Shown here in pieces: positions 1 to 11,571 of a DNA stretch of 64,000 nucleotides. Each line of letters opens with the position of its first letter. Position 1 is the stretch's first letter. Both the position numbers and the translations under genes were made by a program. Origin of the DNA: Siphonodentalium dalli (lineage: Eukaryota > Mollusca > Scaphopoda > Gadilida > Siphonodentaliidae); the NCBI GenBank assembly GCA_032622095.1, contig CP136067.1:96152707-96216706 (forward strand). Direction: 5' to 3'. Under the pieces are notes generated by a model. The model did not search any database, was not told the origin of the DNA, and saw only the letters and a program-made list of their open reading frames with translations.

Positions 1-1204
1 TAAATTTGTATAATACATACAGTAAACGAAACAGATTTTATAAATCCCGAACACGAGAGCCAGCAACGAAAGAGTGAATGAGCACACACTGCCCTAAAAT
101 TCCCGGTAGTACTTCCTCCTTGGTGTACTTATTAATGGGGGTTATGAGAAGTACACAGCACTGACAGTAGTCCTATAATTTGTGTGTAGACAATTTAATG
201 GGCCAGCAGCCTCTGTAATCCTGTATAAGAGATGTGTCATTTGTCCGAGTACCTCAGGAGAGGTTACCACAAGGGGGAACGGTTACATGCTGTGCTGGAT
301 GAGGTTACCACAGTGGGATGGTTACATGCTGTACTGTATGATTCAAACATATGGACACATGCATGCGTCCAAACACCATACTTCCAAGTCATGATATCAT
401 ATGTTCTATTCTGTGAAATTTAACCATGTTGTTATATACTGTGGTTACTAATTCCTTTGAACCTTAACACCTTTATAATGTAAAATATATATTGGAGGGA
501 ACGTGAATTGAAAGAAAGCAGATTTGTTTCAATTTTAAATATTATGAAGAAAAATATAACAGACATATCTCTTTCGATATATTCTGTTTCAATGTTTGTC
601 GGAGGGAATTAATTAATATAAAAAAAATCTTTTCTCTTTTAAATAATATATTACTACATACAGTAATGCCCTAAATAATCGACTCCTTAACCATAGCCGA
701 ATTATGGGTAATTTTTCAGGATTTAGTCGGAAATATGGCTTGTTACCATTCATCGGAAAGCTCTCACTGAATATTTATGACTAAATCCTGAAAAATTACC
801 CATAATTCGGCTATGGTTAAGGAGTCGATTATTTAGGGCATTACTGTATATACTATAGTTTATAGCTTTGAAACCAGACATAATATGAGGGGGGTGGTGA
901 TTTATACATTTAAGAAGAGTTCTTACCATTAGCACAGGGGAAGGTTACATGCTGTGCAGGCTGATTCACATCTGGTCAGACACATGTTAGATGGGATTCT
1001 CTCACCAGGGGGGTGGTTACATGCTGTGGCTGTTCACTCATACATCTGGACTGGCACATGCATCCAACAAGATACATCTGGACATGATATGATATGTTTT
1101 ATAACTGGTATGAAATTTAACCCTTGGTATTTTGATTACTCTGAATGCTTTGTTAAAGACAAGAATTTCATTAAATTCTTAAAGCTACATATAGAAAATT
1201 AAAT
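1..1204. repeat. Diverged direct repeat pair (about 245-460 and 935-1150)
   Basis: Two diverged copies of one sequence lie in the same orientation about 690 bases apart. Shared landmarks are 'ggttacatgctgtgctgga' near 280 and its counterpart near 945, followed by a 'catctgga...acatgcatcc' segment and 'gaaatttaacc'. The family A palindrome at 661-846 lies between them. I see no coding exon in 1-660 or 847-1204; the short open frames there show no recognisable domain. Confidence 0.5.
661..846. mobile_element. Family A palindromic MITE, copy 1
   Basis: Both ends read CAGTAATGCCCTAAATAAT in inverted orientation and are flanked by TA, as expected for a Tc1/mariner-type target. The arms run inward through 'cgactccttaacc' and 'ttatgggtaatttttcagg'. 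The hairpin centre present in fuller copies is partly lost here. It has no coding capacity and would need a transposase in trans. Confidence 0.85.
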
Positions 1205-3430
1205 TTTAATAGCGCTTTTCAGCATAGACGTCATCATATGTGGGCGGAGCCAATTTAGCATCAGGGTCGGACATTCATTGGAGCCAGTATTCATATCTCT
1301 GTCTAGAAACAATGCCCGGTCGTCCTTTTTAAACTCAAAATTGATGCAGGGTGAAGTGCCCGGCACTAAATTTCAACATGTAGTGAAACAATCAATGACC
1401 ATTAGGGCCTATATAAATTGTAAAAACGATCGGAATAATTTACCAGATGTTAGGTATATTATCTTACAACAGAACGCCTGTTACTGCATGCGGTCATGTC
1501 TGCACCTGGACACAAGGGTTTCTACTGTTTGCGGACGTATGACATGTATAAAACTCATTAGTCGGCGCCCTATTGAGATTTGAACATTTAGAGTAATAAA
1601 ATTTATGTCATGTCGCGAGCTTATTTGGACCATTTTGTGGCCGTCGGAATGTAAACATGCCAATATGTAAGGGTCACGGTGGTATTCTTGAAACTGTCAC
1701 ACATGCCACAGGTTGTAAAACTCAATGGGTGCATGTATACATTGGTTTATTTGATATTTTATTTTCATTTTAACAACAACAACAACAACGTGCGTTTACA
1801 ACAAGATATGCCTACACATCCCTGAAACATTAATTTTGTAAATATCAAGATCCAGTTTTGCAGTAGGCCTGTCTTATCCTGAATATGTAAATTAACTGTC
1901 ACCTATACATGTAAAATACAAACTGATTTGAAAATGTCTGTGATATATGAACGATAAAATACTGTAAAATGTTGCACATAGTTGAAAGCACGGTGTTCTC
2001 AAGCCAAAATTGTCAAACATTATATAAGGTTATTTATAACACGTAGGACAATGTTATAATAAGAAATGTCAACAGCAAGCGTCCCCGTGCATGCATGCAG
2101 GTGTTTGATATTCAACCAAATCAATTATATCATATTTTGTGGTGATTTTCATATTATCACTAGATCCATGATTATATAACGAAAGCATATTTATGGTGAT
2201 GTTGCCTTACAGCTTTGCCATCAACACCAGTTCCCTGAAACATTAATTTTGTAAATATCAACACCAGTTCCCTGAAACATTAATTTTGTAAATATCAAGA
2301 TCCAGTTTTGCAGTAGGCCTGTCTTATCCTGAATATGTAAATTAACTGTCACCTATACATGTAAAATACAAACTGATTTGAAAATGTCTGTGATATATGA
2401 ACGATAAAATACTGTAAAATGTTGCACATAGTTGAAAGCACGGTGTTCTCAAGCCAAAATTGTCAAACATTATATAAGGTTATTTATAACACGTAGGACA
2501 ATGTTATAATAAGAAATGTCAACAGCAAGCGTCCCCGTGCATGCATGCAGGTGTTTGATATTCAACCAAATCAATTATATCATATTTTGTGGTGATTTTC
2601 ATATTTTCACTAGATCCATGATTATATAACGAAAGCATATTTATGGTGATGTTGCCTTACAGCTTTGCCATCAACACCAGTTCTTAGTTCACAAAATACA
2701 TGTTTATTCTTCACAAATCAGTAATGCATCGACGGCATCTTTGGTCCCTGTATTATTCTCCACGCGTAATTGACATAGCTAAAAATAACCAAGGGACATC
2801 TGGCGACATAAGCATTTCTGTGGCATCACTTTCCCTATAGGGCCTACATGTTCTCGGGCTTTGCATGCACCTATACATTGTACATATGCATATAGTACTA
2901 TATCACTTGACACTATAGTAGTACAGTTCGAATTTTGTGAATCCAGTCGTATTTTGACGTCTATACAAATATGTCATAATTTGCTCGGAAGTTTGCCGTA
3001 TGTGACAGGAATTGGGTCCGGGAACTCCTTAGTGGGACTACGGACACGAACAAAATATTTGCTGCACAAATTTAACGGTATACACAGTTAATTTCTCGTA
3101 TTAGCAACAAATAATTAATCCATAAATCACATATTTTATCTGTTTGATTTTAGCTTAGGAAAGGCGTCAAAGTTAATTTTTCCAAGTGATTTCCCCCACA
3201 TTTCTTCTGCCATTGTTGCATAAGCCATACCAATAATTGTGGTGGCACATTTTTTATTATAAGACCTACCATCGCTGTTTAATGTGATGACATCTTTACA
3301 TTGCACAAGGAAGGGCAACGTATTGTAATACCGGAGAATGTCCGACCCTCTGTTTATAAACAACGCCACGTGCTCTCGCTGTTCTATAAATAGCATCATT
3401 TCGCTATGCTGAAAAGCGCTATTAAAACCT
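1205..3430. mobile_element. Candidate 2.2-kb element bounded by inverted repeats
   Basis: A 24-base sequence beginning ttttaatagcgcttttcagc at 1205 is repeated inverted at about 3407-3430. A second shared block, gggtcggacattc, occurs inside each end (1264-1276, and inverted near 3340-3352) at slightly different spacing. That suggests diverged terminal repeats rather than chance. No target duplication is clear. Inside are a 450-bp tandem duplication (1820-2682) and, near the right end, a 111-codon open frame on the minus strand. It could be a foldback or an old DNA transposon. The class is undetermined. Confidence 0.4.
1820..2682. repeat. 450-bp direct tandem duplication, nearly identical
   Basis: The block 1820-2232 is repeated at 2270-2682, starting 'ccctgaaacattaattttg' and ending 'gccatcaacaccagttc', with an offset of 450. 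Reading both copies side by side I find one substitution ('atattatcac' versus 'atattttcac'). A 37-base partial third copy (2233-2269) joins them. It is either very recent, homogenised, or an assembly artefact. Confidence 0.9.
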
Positions 3431-3471
3431 GCAATATGACATATCATTGTATTAATGGCAAGTGACTTCAT
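3136..3471 (-). CDS. Unrecognised 111-codon open frame
   Basis: This minus-strand open frame begins MKSLAINTMICHIAGF and ends FPKLKSNR before TAA. I do not recognise the protein. The composition is mixed and globular-looking, without low-complexity runs, signal peptide or membrane segment. It lies at the right end of the inverted-repeat-bounded segment 1205-3430, and its first third overlaps that terminal repeat. If real it may be part of that element's own gene, or an exon remnant. No splice edge or start context makes it convincing, and chance remains quite possible. Confidence 0.2.
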   Translation of the reverse strand: MKSLAINTMICHIAGFNSAFQHSEMMLFIEQREHVALFINRGSDILRYYNTLPFLVQCKDVITLNSDGRSYNKKCATTIIGMAYATMAEEMWGKSLGKINFDAFPKLKSNR

Positions 3472-3591
3472 GTTAATTCATATCCCAACCTAGCTGTTTC
3501 TACAACTCATGATTTTGGCAGAATATTGTGAAGATATCGGGCACTAAATACTGCTATAGAATCGTTCAATAGTTTTGTTGTTTCAGGTATT

Positions 3592-3764
3592 TAGTAATGC
3601 CCTAAATAATCGACTCCTTAACCACAGCAGAATTATAGGTAACTTTTCAGGATAAAGTCGGAAATATGGCTTGTTGCCATTCATCGGAAAGCTCTGTGAG
3701 TAAATCCTGAAAAGTTACCCACAATTCTGCTGCGGTTAAGGAGTCGATTATTTAGGGCATTACT
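3592..3764. mobile_element. Family A palindromic MITE, copy 2
   Basis: The left end TAGTAATGCCCTAAATAATC and the right end 'gattatttagggcattact' are inverted repeats. The arms carry the 'gcagaatta' and 'ggtaacttttcagg' blocks, with a shortened hairpin centre around 'ggaaagctctgtgagtaaatcc'. Confidence 0.85.
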
Positions 3765-4726
3765 TACAAGGCCATAGCCATTTTATTAGGTGGTTCATGA
3801 ACAGGGGAAAAATCTCAGCAATAAAAACCCAGGTAGCTGCAGGTCTTGTGTAAATGTAATTCTTTTCCATGGCACCAACTGCCGTCACATGAACATGTTT
3901 GCCTACCCATTCTCAGATAAGATTCACAAACTGCATCAAAGTGTTCAATGAAGTATGAATGCACATTGTTATGGGTGTCATTTATGTCACTGTTAGATCA
4001 TATTATCTAAATTTTACTTCGGTCTCCATTTATGTCACTGTTAGATCATATTATCTAAATTTTACTACCACTATGCATTTATTATTTATATGTTAATGAA
4101 TTAAAGGGACAATAAAATTCAATTAGACAGCAAATACTATGGTTGGAATTTATAAACCTCCTTTAAATCCCTGCAAGGCATTCATAATAAGAATGGAATG
4201 TCACTGGAATATCACCGTTGGAACTGACAAATAACAAGTTACAACTGGTATGAACTATAGAGAGTAGTAAAGCAGCCAGGATGGTCGAAGTGATCGAGTG
4301 ATCTTCTCCTTAACCCCACACAACTGGTATGAACTGTAGAGAGTAAGTTGGGCACATGAAGTGCCTGGGATGGTCGAAAATATCAAGTGATCTTCTCCTT
4401 CACCACACATTTATACGAATATATCGTACAGCGGTATATCAACTGAAATCATATGTTCTTCTTGGGATGTCCAAATTTTACATATTACGGTATTTGCCAG
4501 AATATGTGCAAAAAGTGCTACAACTGATGATTTCTTGTGTTTAAATACCAAGAAATAAATGTAAGGCGACTTGGTCACCATCATTCAATGCTGCTAGCTA
4601 TATTTTAGTGAATAAATTTGCAGCGAAAAACATCTGTTCGTAGCGATCGTTATCTCGATTTTTGAGTTAACATTCTTCAGTTTTATACAGCTAAGTTTGG
4701 CTACAAATGATTTGAACACACTGTAT
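3765..4726. repeat. Two short tandem duplications in otherwise plain sequence
   Basis: A 48-bp unit ('tttatgtcactgttagatca...') is doubled at about 3979-4075. A roughly 80-bp unit ('ggtatgaact.tagagagta ... gatcttctcctt') is doubled at about 4234-4410. The 3930-3990 segment ('gtgttcaatgaagtatgaa') recurs near 7700. No exon or other element is evident in the rest. Confidence 0.55.
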
Positions 4727-5370
4727 CCAATAACTGAGAGATCAGCTGCATCCCATAACTGAGGGATCAGCTGCATCCCTAAACTGAGGGATCAGCTGTA
4801 TCCCGTAACTGAGGGATCAGCTGCATCCCGTAACTGAGGGATCAGCTGCATCCCGTAACTGAGGGATCAGCTGTATCCTGTAACTGAGGAACCAGCTGTA
4901 TCCCGTAATTGAGGGATCAGCTGTATCCCATAACTGAGGGATCATCTGTATCCCGTAACAGAGGGATCAGCTGTATCCAATAACTGAGGCATCAGCTGTA
5001 TCCCGTAATTGAGGGATCAGCTGTATCCAATAACTGAGGCATCAGCTGTATCCCGTAATTGAGGGATCAGCTGTATCCAATAACTGAGGCATCAGCTGTA
5101 TCCCGTAACTGAGGGATGAGCTGTATCCCGTAACTGAAGGACCAGCTGTATCCCATAACTGAGTGATCCATTGTATCCCATAACTGAGGGATCAGCTGCA
5201 TCCCGTAACTGAGGGATCATCTGTATCCCGTAACAGAGGGATCAGCTGTATCCAATAACTGAGGGATCAGCTGTATCCCATAACTGAGGGATCAGCTGTA
5301 TCCTGTAACTGAGGGATCAGCTGTATACAATAACTGAGGGATCAGCTGTATCCCATAACTGAGGGACCAG
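4727..5370. repeat. 25-bp minisatellite, about 25 copies
   Basis: Consensus taactgagggatcagctgta plus tcccg. The period of 25 can be counted directly (for example units starting at 4806 and 4831). Variants include 'ccaataactgaggcatcag', which recurs in consecutive blocks at 4976-5100, a sign of local block duplication. It is non-coding in appearance. Confidence 0.95.
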
Positions 5371-5452
5371 TGATAATGAAAATAAGAACAAAGTTTTTAT
5401 ATTTTTCCACTCTTGTGATAATGGTTTTACAAGCTTTGTATTATTTTTCAGC

Positions 5453-5863
5453 TTAACCCACCACCAACACCTTAACCCACCACCAACATCTTAACCCACA
5501 CCAACACCTTCCAAATACATCTTAACCCACACCAACACCTTCCAAATACATCTTAACCCACCACCAACACCTTCCAAATACATATTAACCCACCACCAAC
5601 ACCTTCCAAATACATCTTAACCCACCACCAACACCTTCCAAATACATCTTAACCCACCACCAACACCTTCCAAATACATCTTAACCCACCACCAACACCT
5701 TCCAAATACATCTTAACCCACCACCAACACCTTCCAAATACATCTTTACCCACCACCAACACCTTCCAAATACATCTTAACCCACCACCAACACCTTCCA
5801 AATACATCTTAACCCACCACCAACACCTTAACCCACCACCAACACCTTCCAAATACATCTTTA
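5453..5863. repeat. 32-bp minisatellite, about 13 copies
   Basis: The unit is cttaacccaccaccaacacc followed by ttccaaatacat; starts at 5648 and 5680 give the 32-base period. On the minus strand the array reads as an open frame of tandem YLEGVGGGLRC-like segments. That is a by-product of the repeat (32 is not a multiple of three, so the frame rotates) and not a gene. Shortened units occur at the left and right ends. Confidence 0.95.
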
Positions 5864-5909
5864 AGTGTCAGGTGTTATATTTTGTTTAGCGAAAACACTA
5901 GTAAAGTGG

Positions 5910-6190
5910 ACAGTGGAAGTCGATAGCCGAGAGGTAGCGTACTGGTCTCTCGTGCTTGTGGATCAAAGATCCAAACCTTGTCAGGGTATTCTGACACAAA
6001 TCAGAACTCGATCAGGTACCAAGTTTGTCAGGATGAAAAGGCTCATTCGATATCATTGAATAAAGATCCGAATGCAACAGTAGGTCAGGCAGGAGATTAA
6101 TGACTGACCCGTGTACATGCCTATGTGTGCATGTTAAACGAGAGGCCGATCACGATCGGCAGATGTTAACCCATCCCTTGGCGATAAAAA
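5910..6190 (+). repeat. tRNA-derived SINE, degenerate copy
   Basis: The head has an RNA polymerase III A-box-like tagccgagagg at 5924-5934 and a decayed B-box-like ggatcaaagatcc at 5960-5972. Downstream 'gacccgtgtacatgcctatg' and 'gtgcatgttaaacgag' match the same part of the better preserved SINE at 44133-44500 ('gtcccgtgtacaaccatgcg', 'gtgcacgttaaagaac'). The two are therefore members of one family. It does not fold as a functional tRNA. Confidence 0.65.
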
Positions 6191-6958
6191 TTTAACATGA
6201 TCGGATAAATGAGAATTTTGGTGTTGAATTATAGAGTATACTGTTATGTACTATTATAGACAAATGTACATAACACAAATTATTGGAATTTATGGGTCAC
6301 TGGCATTTATATAAGAGAATGCACTGGTACAGGATCTGTAATGCTAAACCGCCACAGCCAGCAAGCCCATGGGTTAAATGTGTAGGTGTGACCTGGACAT
6401 GGAATACTTGGGTTAAGAGAGTCCAATTTAAGTTTACAATAATAATGTGTCCTAGTATACAGATAAGCAACCTCACCACTGACCCATTAATATCAATTAT
6501 ATAGCAGAGCTGTCAAAATATCACAGGAATTGTTTATGTTGAACACTGACCTCTGATGTCTGATGTCAATTATAATGATATCAGACCATCTGAAGAAATA
6601 ACTCTGCAGCAGAGATGTCTACTGTTAATATCATGTGATGTTTATTGTTGAATCTTTATTTTAAATTAGATACCATAGCCTTCTTTATCAGATTATTTGC
6701 ACATTGGCATAAGAGACATCAGAAAATAATATAGCCTTATCAATAGCTAAGTAGTCCAAAGGCAATTGGTGAATTGGATTTAATGGCAGAATGTGTGAAT
6801 TCTAAGTTGAAAAAGGGCCATAACTCTGTAACAAAATCTCAGATAAAACCCAAATTCGAACTCGATCTGTATTTTGGGATGAGAAACCCATATACAAAAT
6901 TTGGTTCTGATTGGATAGAAAATGTTTGAGTTATCGCATTACTCGTAAAGTGTCTACG

Positions 6959-6989
<31 letters not shown>

Positions 6990-7070
6990 GGACGAACGAC
7001 GAGTGGTCAATCCGGGCAACGACACTATGTTTACCATACTATGGAATGGGTAAACATAAAAACGCTATAG
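6185..7070 (+). repeat. Dispersed repeat, inverted partner of 60834-61871
   Basis: The whole stretch matches 60834-61871 in reverse orientation. Landmarks are 'gaattatagagtatactgtt', 'ggaatttatgggtcac', 'ggttaagagagtccaattta', 'tgacatcagaaaataatat'-type sequence, 'gggccataactctg', a (gaca)n tract at 6960-6984, and 'gagtggtcaatcc'. The last third is a mollusc-type intronic repeat. An isolated family B half hairpin lies at about 6297-6340. No coding signal. Confidence 0.85.
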
Positions 7071-7186
7071 AGTCACCACAGGGTTATAAAATTACTTGAC
7101 AGTGGTAGCTACCTGGACCTTCGCATAATCTTCAGAAAATTGAAGAGTAATATGTCGAAGTGGAAGTAAAAGAAAAATTCTTTTAA

Positions 7187-7578
7187 CCCTTTACCCAACA
7201 GAACGGCCCTGTGCCAATGCATTCTCTTATATATGCGAGTCGACCATAGGTCGCCTCGCATATATAAGAGAATGCATTGGCTTAACACATTAAAAATTAT
7301 AAAATTGTTAAAGAATGTAAGAAAAAATGGTAAAAAGTGTTAAAAAAAGATTTTTTTTAGGCCAATGCATTCTCTTATATATGCGAGGCGACCTATGGTC
7401 GACTCGCATATATAAGAGAATGCATTGGCACAGGGTATAACTGTAACCATCACAATGTGGTCAATGAGCCGGTTCCAATGATATCCATATTTGTATGGTT
7501 TTATTGAGACAGACCGAAGATATTTTAGGCTGTTGAAGCTTTATTTGGCCGGTTTTGGCCGGTTTGTTGGGTAAAGGG
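7187..7578. mobile_element. Family B, TTAA-flanked double-hairpin element (type i ends)
   Basis: TTAA at 7183-7186 and 7579-7582 flanks inverted ends CCCTTTACCCAACA / TGTTGGGTAAAGGG. The TTAA target and CCC ends are the signature of the piggyBac superfamily (established knowledge), so this is probably a non-autonomous piggyBac-like element. Inside are two near-perfect 69-bp hairpins, 7213-7281 and 7361-7429, each starting GCCAATGCATTCTC and folding at 'gaccataggtc'. The two hairpins mirror each other, so the whole element can form a four-arm structure. Confidence 0.85.
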
Positions 7579-7582
7579 TTAA

Positions 7583-8001
7583 AATGTTTGTCGTGTCATT
7601 GCATGGGAACATGTGTACATACCTACCTGTTCCTACCTCAAGCACGTTATTAACCCACTAGGGCATGTAACATTTATTAATATATTCATGTCCACATTAA
7701 AGTGTTCAATGAAGTATGAAAGCGCTGTGTTGTAATGGACAGTGAGGGGTAATTAATGTCTGTGTTAGGGCCTATTATCCACATACTGTCACCATCTCAA
7801 TGATTTAAGTACACCTGTTGATTAAGCTGTCACACACAGGTGTTATCACCTGAGAACATGGCCTACTGCAATAGATGCTATCATATGACACAATCATGAC
7901 CAATTTCATTCAAATTTTACAATGAACTCTTTTTACGGATGAGATATTTTTATCAAATGATAACATTCTAATGCAACAGATATATTCTAATGCAACAGAT
8001 A
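7583..8001. other. No recognisable feature
   Basis: Plain sequence. The segment near 7700 resembles 3940-4000 ('gtgttcaatgaagtatgaa'). No exon, hairpin or array is seen. Confidence 0.5.
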
Positions 8002-8148
8002 CAGTAATGCCCTTCATAATCGACTCCTTCACCATAGCAGAATTATGGGTAATTTTTCAGGATTTAGTCGGAAATATGGCTTGTTGCCATTCATAGGAAA
8101 GCTCTCGGTGAGAGCTTTCCAATGAATGGCAACAAGCCATATTTCCGA
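8002..8148. mobile_element. Family A MITE, copy 3 (right-truncated)
   Basis: The left end CAGTAATGCCC follows TA. The hairpin centre 'gctctcggtgagagc' is intact, but the right arm stops after 'ccatatttccgacc' and lacks the outer 60 bases. Confidence 0.8.
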
Positions 8149-8172
8149 CCAATATTTACACTGACTTTGCAA

Positions 8173-8450
8173 ACCAATGCATTCTATAAGAATATATAAG
8201 AGAATGCACTGGCATTACCAAATTCACCCTCTGGGGACCTCATTCTGCTTAAGCCTCATCTTGATTGGAATTATCTATAGTCTCAAATTAAAAAAAAAAT
8301 TATTACTTCTTCCCTTCTTTTTTTTCCTTCTGGTCGGTTTCAGATCAAATGCATAATCGAGGTGACAAAGGTTGAATTTGGTGAAGCTAGCCCACCATGC
8401 GGGATAGAATACACTTAATTCACTCTCTGGGGACATCATTATGCAAATGG
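8173..8450. mobile_element. Half family B hairpin plus partial family C element (copy 1)
   Basis: 8173-8216 holds a shrunken family B hairpin ('ccaatgcattct' / 'agagaatgcactgg'). 8217-8450 follows with family C sequence: 'aaattcaccctctgggga', the internal 'cataatcgaggtgac' segment, and a second degenerate hairpin arm 'ttcactctctggggac'. The outer CAAGCCTTG ends are missing. It abuts a satellite monomer at 8437. Confidence 0.65.
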
Positions 8451-8565
8451 TTATCATTAATGTTGGTGCATATATCAAGTTGGAATAGCTCCCCACATGT
8501 CTGGGAAATAAATAGCACCCCCCCCCATATGACCTGCCCACAGACTAAGAAGGGTTATTTATTTT
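8437..8565. repeat. Solitary monomer of the 121-bp satellite
   Basis: 'aaatggttatcattaatgtt', 'ctccccacatgtctg' and 'agactaagaagggttattta' match, in order, the 121-bp units arrayed at 10025-10870. It is one copy, 1.5 kb away from the array. Confidence 0.8.
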
Positions 8566-8584
8566 GCCCTCCGGGTGTATTATA

Positions 8585-8730
8585 AGCTGCTGTCTCTTGG
8601 TAATCTATGGGCGCATGGGGGTTTTATTTACAGAAATTGGAATTTTTGGGACGCATTAAAAGTTGTAGTGCGACCCTGAGGCCGAGTCCGGTAAAAGGTG
8701 TAGTTGGGAATTTCGTTTATTGTCATTTAC
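8585..8730. repeat. Dispersed repeat, inverted partner of 28950-29085
   Basis: 'cattaaaagttg', 'ggccgagtccggtaaaaggt' and 'gtagttgggaatttcg' appear in reverse complement at about 28950-29085. The family is unknown. The remainder to 9100 shows no feature apart from a C run near 9100. Confidence 0.6.
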
Positions 8731-9104
8731 ATGCAGCGGGCGTCTCTCGAGACAATGCTTGATTGACCGACCCATTGTTTGTTATTTGCATGCCAAGAAG
8801 GGCAAAGTGATTAATTATAACGGGAATTCGCGCATTAACCATTAGCGTGCTGCACGTTGTGTGTTTCTATTATTCTTTAACCTGCTTTGTTGCAATGTTA
8901 TTTGAACATCTTTCGTTTATTTTCAAGTGACATAAATCGGAATGCTATCTACTATTATACTGCACAGGGATTTGATGATTGTATAAGAAATTTTGTTCGA
9001 ACATGAACCCTATGAGATGTTTGTTTTTTTGGTGTTTAACATGTTATTAAATATAATTTAGTGAATGCTATATGAATTGAAGAATGTTCAGAAATTACCC
9101 CCCC

Positions 9105-9640
9105 CTTCTTGTGACCATGTTTTAATTGATCCTCATGGGGGAGTGGGCATACTATAATTAGTCCTCATTGAACCATATTTTAATTGACCCTCATGGGACT
9201 ATATTGTATTTCACCCAAGTGGGACTGTAGTTTAGTCAACACTGATGACACCATATTTTAATTTTAATTAACCCCTCATAATGGGACCATATATTTATTC
9301 TTTAATTAAGTCACGTTACCATATTTTAATTGACCTTAATCGGACCATATTTCAATTACCCCCCATGGGTCCATATTTTCGTTAACCCTCATGGGACGAT
9401 ATTTTAATTAACAATCAAGGATCAATTTTAGTTAACCATCATGGGACCATATTTTGACCCTAATTGGATGATATATTAATTAACCCTCATGGGACCATAT
9501 TTTATTTAACCGTGATGTGACCATATTTTGATTTACCCTCATCGGACCATATTTCAATTAACCCTCTCTGAGTGTGACCATATTTTAATTTACACTCATG
9601 TAACCATACATGTATTTAAATTAATCCTTATGAGAGGTCA
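9105..9640. repeat. Degenerate 26-bp tandem repeat
   Basis: A loosely periodic unit close to 'ccctcatgggaccatatttt' + 'aattaa' recurs about twenty times with many indels. It looks like an old array. 9720-10020 to its right holds no recognisable feature. Confidence 0.75.
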
Positions 9641-10024
9641 TATCAGGTGTGCATTACCTGAGGCCATTCTTAGATCAGCATTATGCCCTCCTAGGTTGTA
9701 TATTGGCAAGTTTATCTAACCCTGTCGCAGGAGGTGGTGGACTAAATGTGATTAAAACATACTCGGAATTTGCATAATTGGAAACTAAATGTGATTAGAA
9801 ACGTGCTCGTACTTGAACCATTTTACGAAGATCGCAAATTTTTGCCTGATTATTATTCTGCATGCTATTTCATGCGCTACTCAGATCACTATTTCAAATG
9901 AAATTAAAAAAAAAAATCACATATAATCAACTACATAGGCGTTACCTATATACATATTTTTCACAATCACCACATTAAAGTTGTTATATTGTATATATGG
10001 CTAATAATATGATCTCGAGGGTGT

Positions 10025-10870
10025 TACCATTTCTGACTATGGTTTTCTTTTTATAAATGGTTATCATTATATTCATGCTGGTGTATAAATCATGTCTTCT
10101 AGCCGGGCCACATGTCTGAGAAACATATAGATAGACCCCCCCCCCCCCCCCCTATATGACCTACAACAGACTCAGAAGGGTTATTTATTATAAATGGTTA
10201 TCAATAATGTTCGTGTATAAATCATGCATACTGGCTCCCCACATGTCTGAGAAATAAATAGTACCCCCCCCCCCCCCCCCCCCCTATATGACCTACCTAC
10301 AGACTAAGAAGGGTTATTTATTATAAATGGTTATCATTAACGTTGGTGTATAAATCATGCATACTGGCTCCCCACATGTCTGTGAAATAAATAAATAGAT
10401 CCCCATATATGACCTACATACAGACTGGGAAGGGTTATTTATTATAAATGGTTATCATTCATGTTGGTGTATAAATCATGCATACTGGCTCCCCACATGT
10501 CTGTGAAATAAATAAATAGATCCCCATATATGACCTACATACAGACTCTGAAGGGTTATTTATTATAAATGGTTATCATTCATGTTGGTGTATAAATCAT
10601 GCATACTGGCTCCCCACATGTCTGTGAAATAAATAAATAGATCCCCATATATGACCTACATACAGACTGGGAAGGGTTATTTATTATAAATGGTTATCAT
10701 TCATGTTGGTGTATAAATCATGCATACTGGCTCCCCACATGTCTGTGAAATAAATAAATAGATCCCCATATATGACCTACATACAGACTCTGAAGGGTTA
10801 TTTATTATAAATGCTTATCATTCATGTTGGTGTATAAATCATGCATACTGGCTCCCCACATGTCTGAGAG
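10025..10870. repeat. 121-bp satellite array, about 7 copies, with dimeric order
   Basis: Units begin 'attataaatggttatc' at 10198, 10320, 10441, 10562, 10683 and 10804, so the period is 121 (122 once, where a C run expands). The last four full units alternate 'gactgggaag' and 'gactctgaag', giving a 242-bp higher-order dimer. Early units carry C runs of 17 (10136-10152) and 21 (10264-10284) that later units lack. Confidence 0.95.
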
Positions 10871-11016
10871 ATAAACATGATATCAGTTTCAGCTTGAGGG
10901 AAGATAAATGGCCCAGGCAGCAGGACTAGACAATGAAACATGCTTCCAGCTTATCTGGAATAAATTCCCACATCAAGTAGGATGAAAACTCTCACAGCAT
11001 CTGGAGTGTTCTCATA

Positions 11017-11232
11017 CAGTAATGCCCTAAGTAATCATCCCCTCCTTAACCACAGCAGAATTATGTGTAACTTTTCAGAATTTAGTCGGAAATAAGGCTT
11101 GTTGCCATTCATCAGAAAGCTCTCGGCGAGAGATTTCCAATGAATGGCAACAAGCCATATTTCCGGCTAAATCCTGAAAAGTTACCCATAATTCTGCTGT
11201 GGTTAAGGGGTCAATTATTTAGAGCATTACTG
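11017..11232. mobile_element. Family A MITE, copy 4 (near full length)
   Basis: CAGTAATGCCCTAAGTAATC at the left and its inverse at the right, flanked by TA on both sides ('cata' and 'gtatta'). The arms are about 105 bp and the turn is 'gctctcggcgagag'. 11233-11570 to the right shows no feature. Confidence 0.9.
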
Positions 11233-11571
11233 TATTACACATGCCCTTCTTTACTTTGGTTAACTTTCCATATTTATGTTGATTAGAGAATCAAGGATAT
11301 CCAAAATTTTGAAACAAAGTAATGTTAAATCAGATGTAAATCACAGGTCACCAAAACTGGGGGACATTCTGAAATTTCCTAGTTAAGAAAGAAAATGATG
11401 TATATACTACAAACTTTGTAAAACAGATTTGAAAAAATATTCCACCCAAGAAACACTAAAACCATCAAATGACATCATAAATATAAAAATATTGAGAAAT
11501 CATTATCCCATGATTCATACCTCAAATTCAACCAAATGGAATCACCCATAAGTTGTGAGATAAGCAATTAT

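Noticed and set aside
5649..5858. Minus-strand protein of GVGGGL repeats
   Set aside because: It is the translation of the 32-bp minisatellite. It ends with the array and has no start or splice context.
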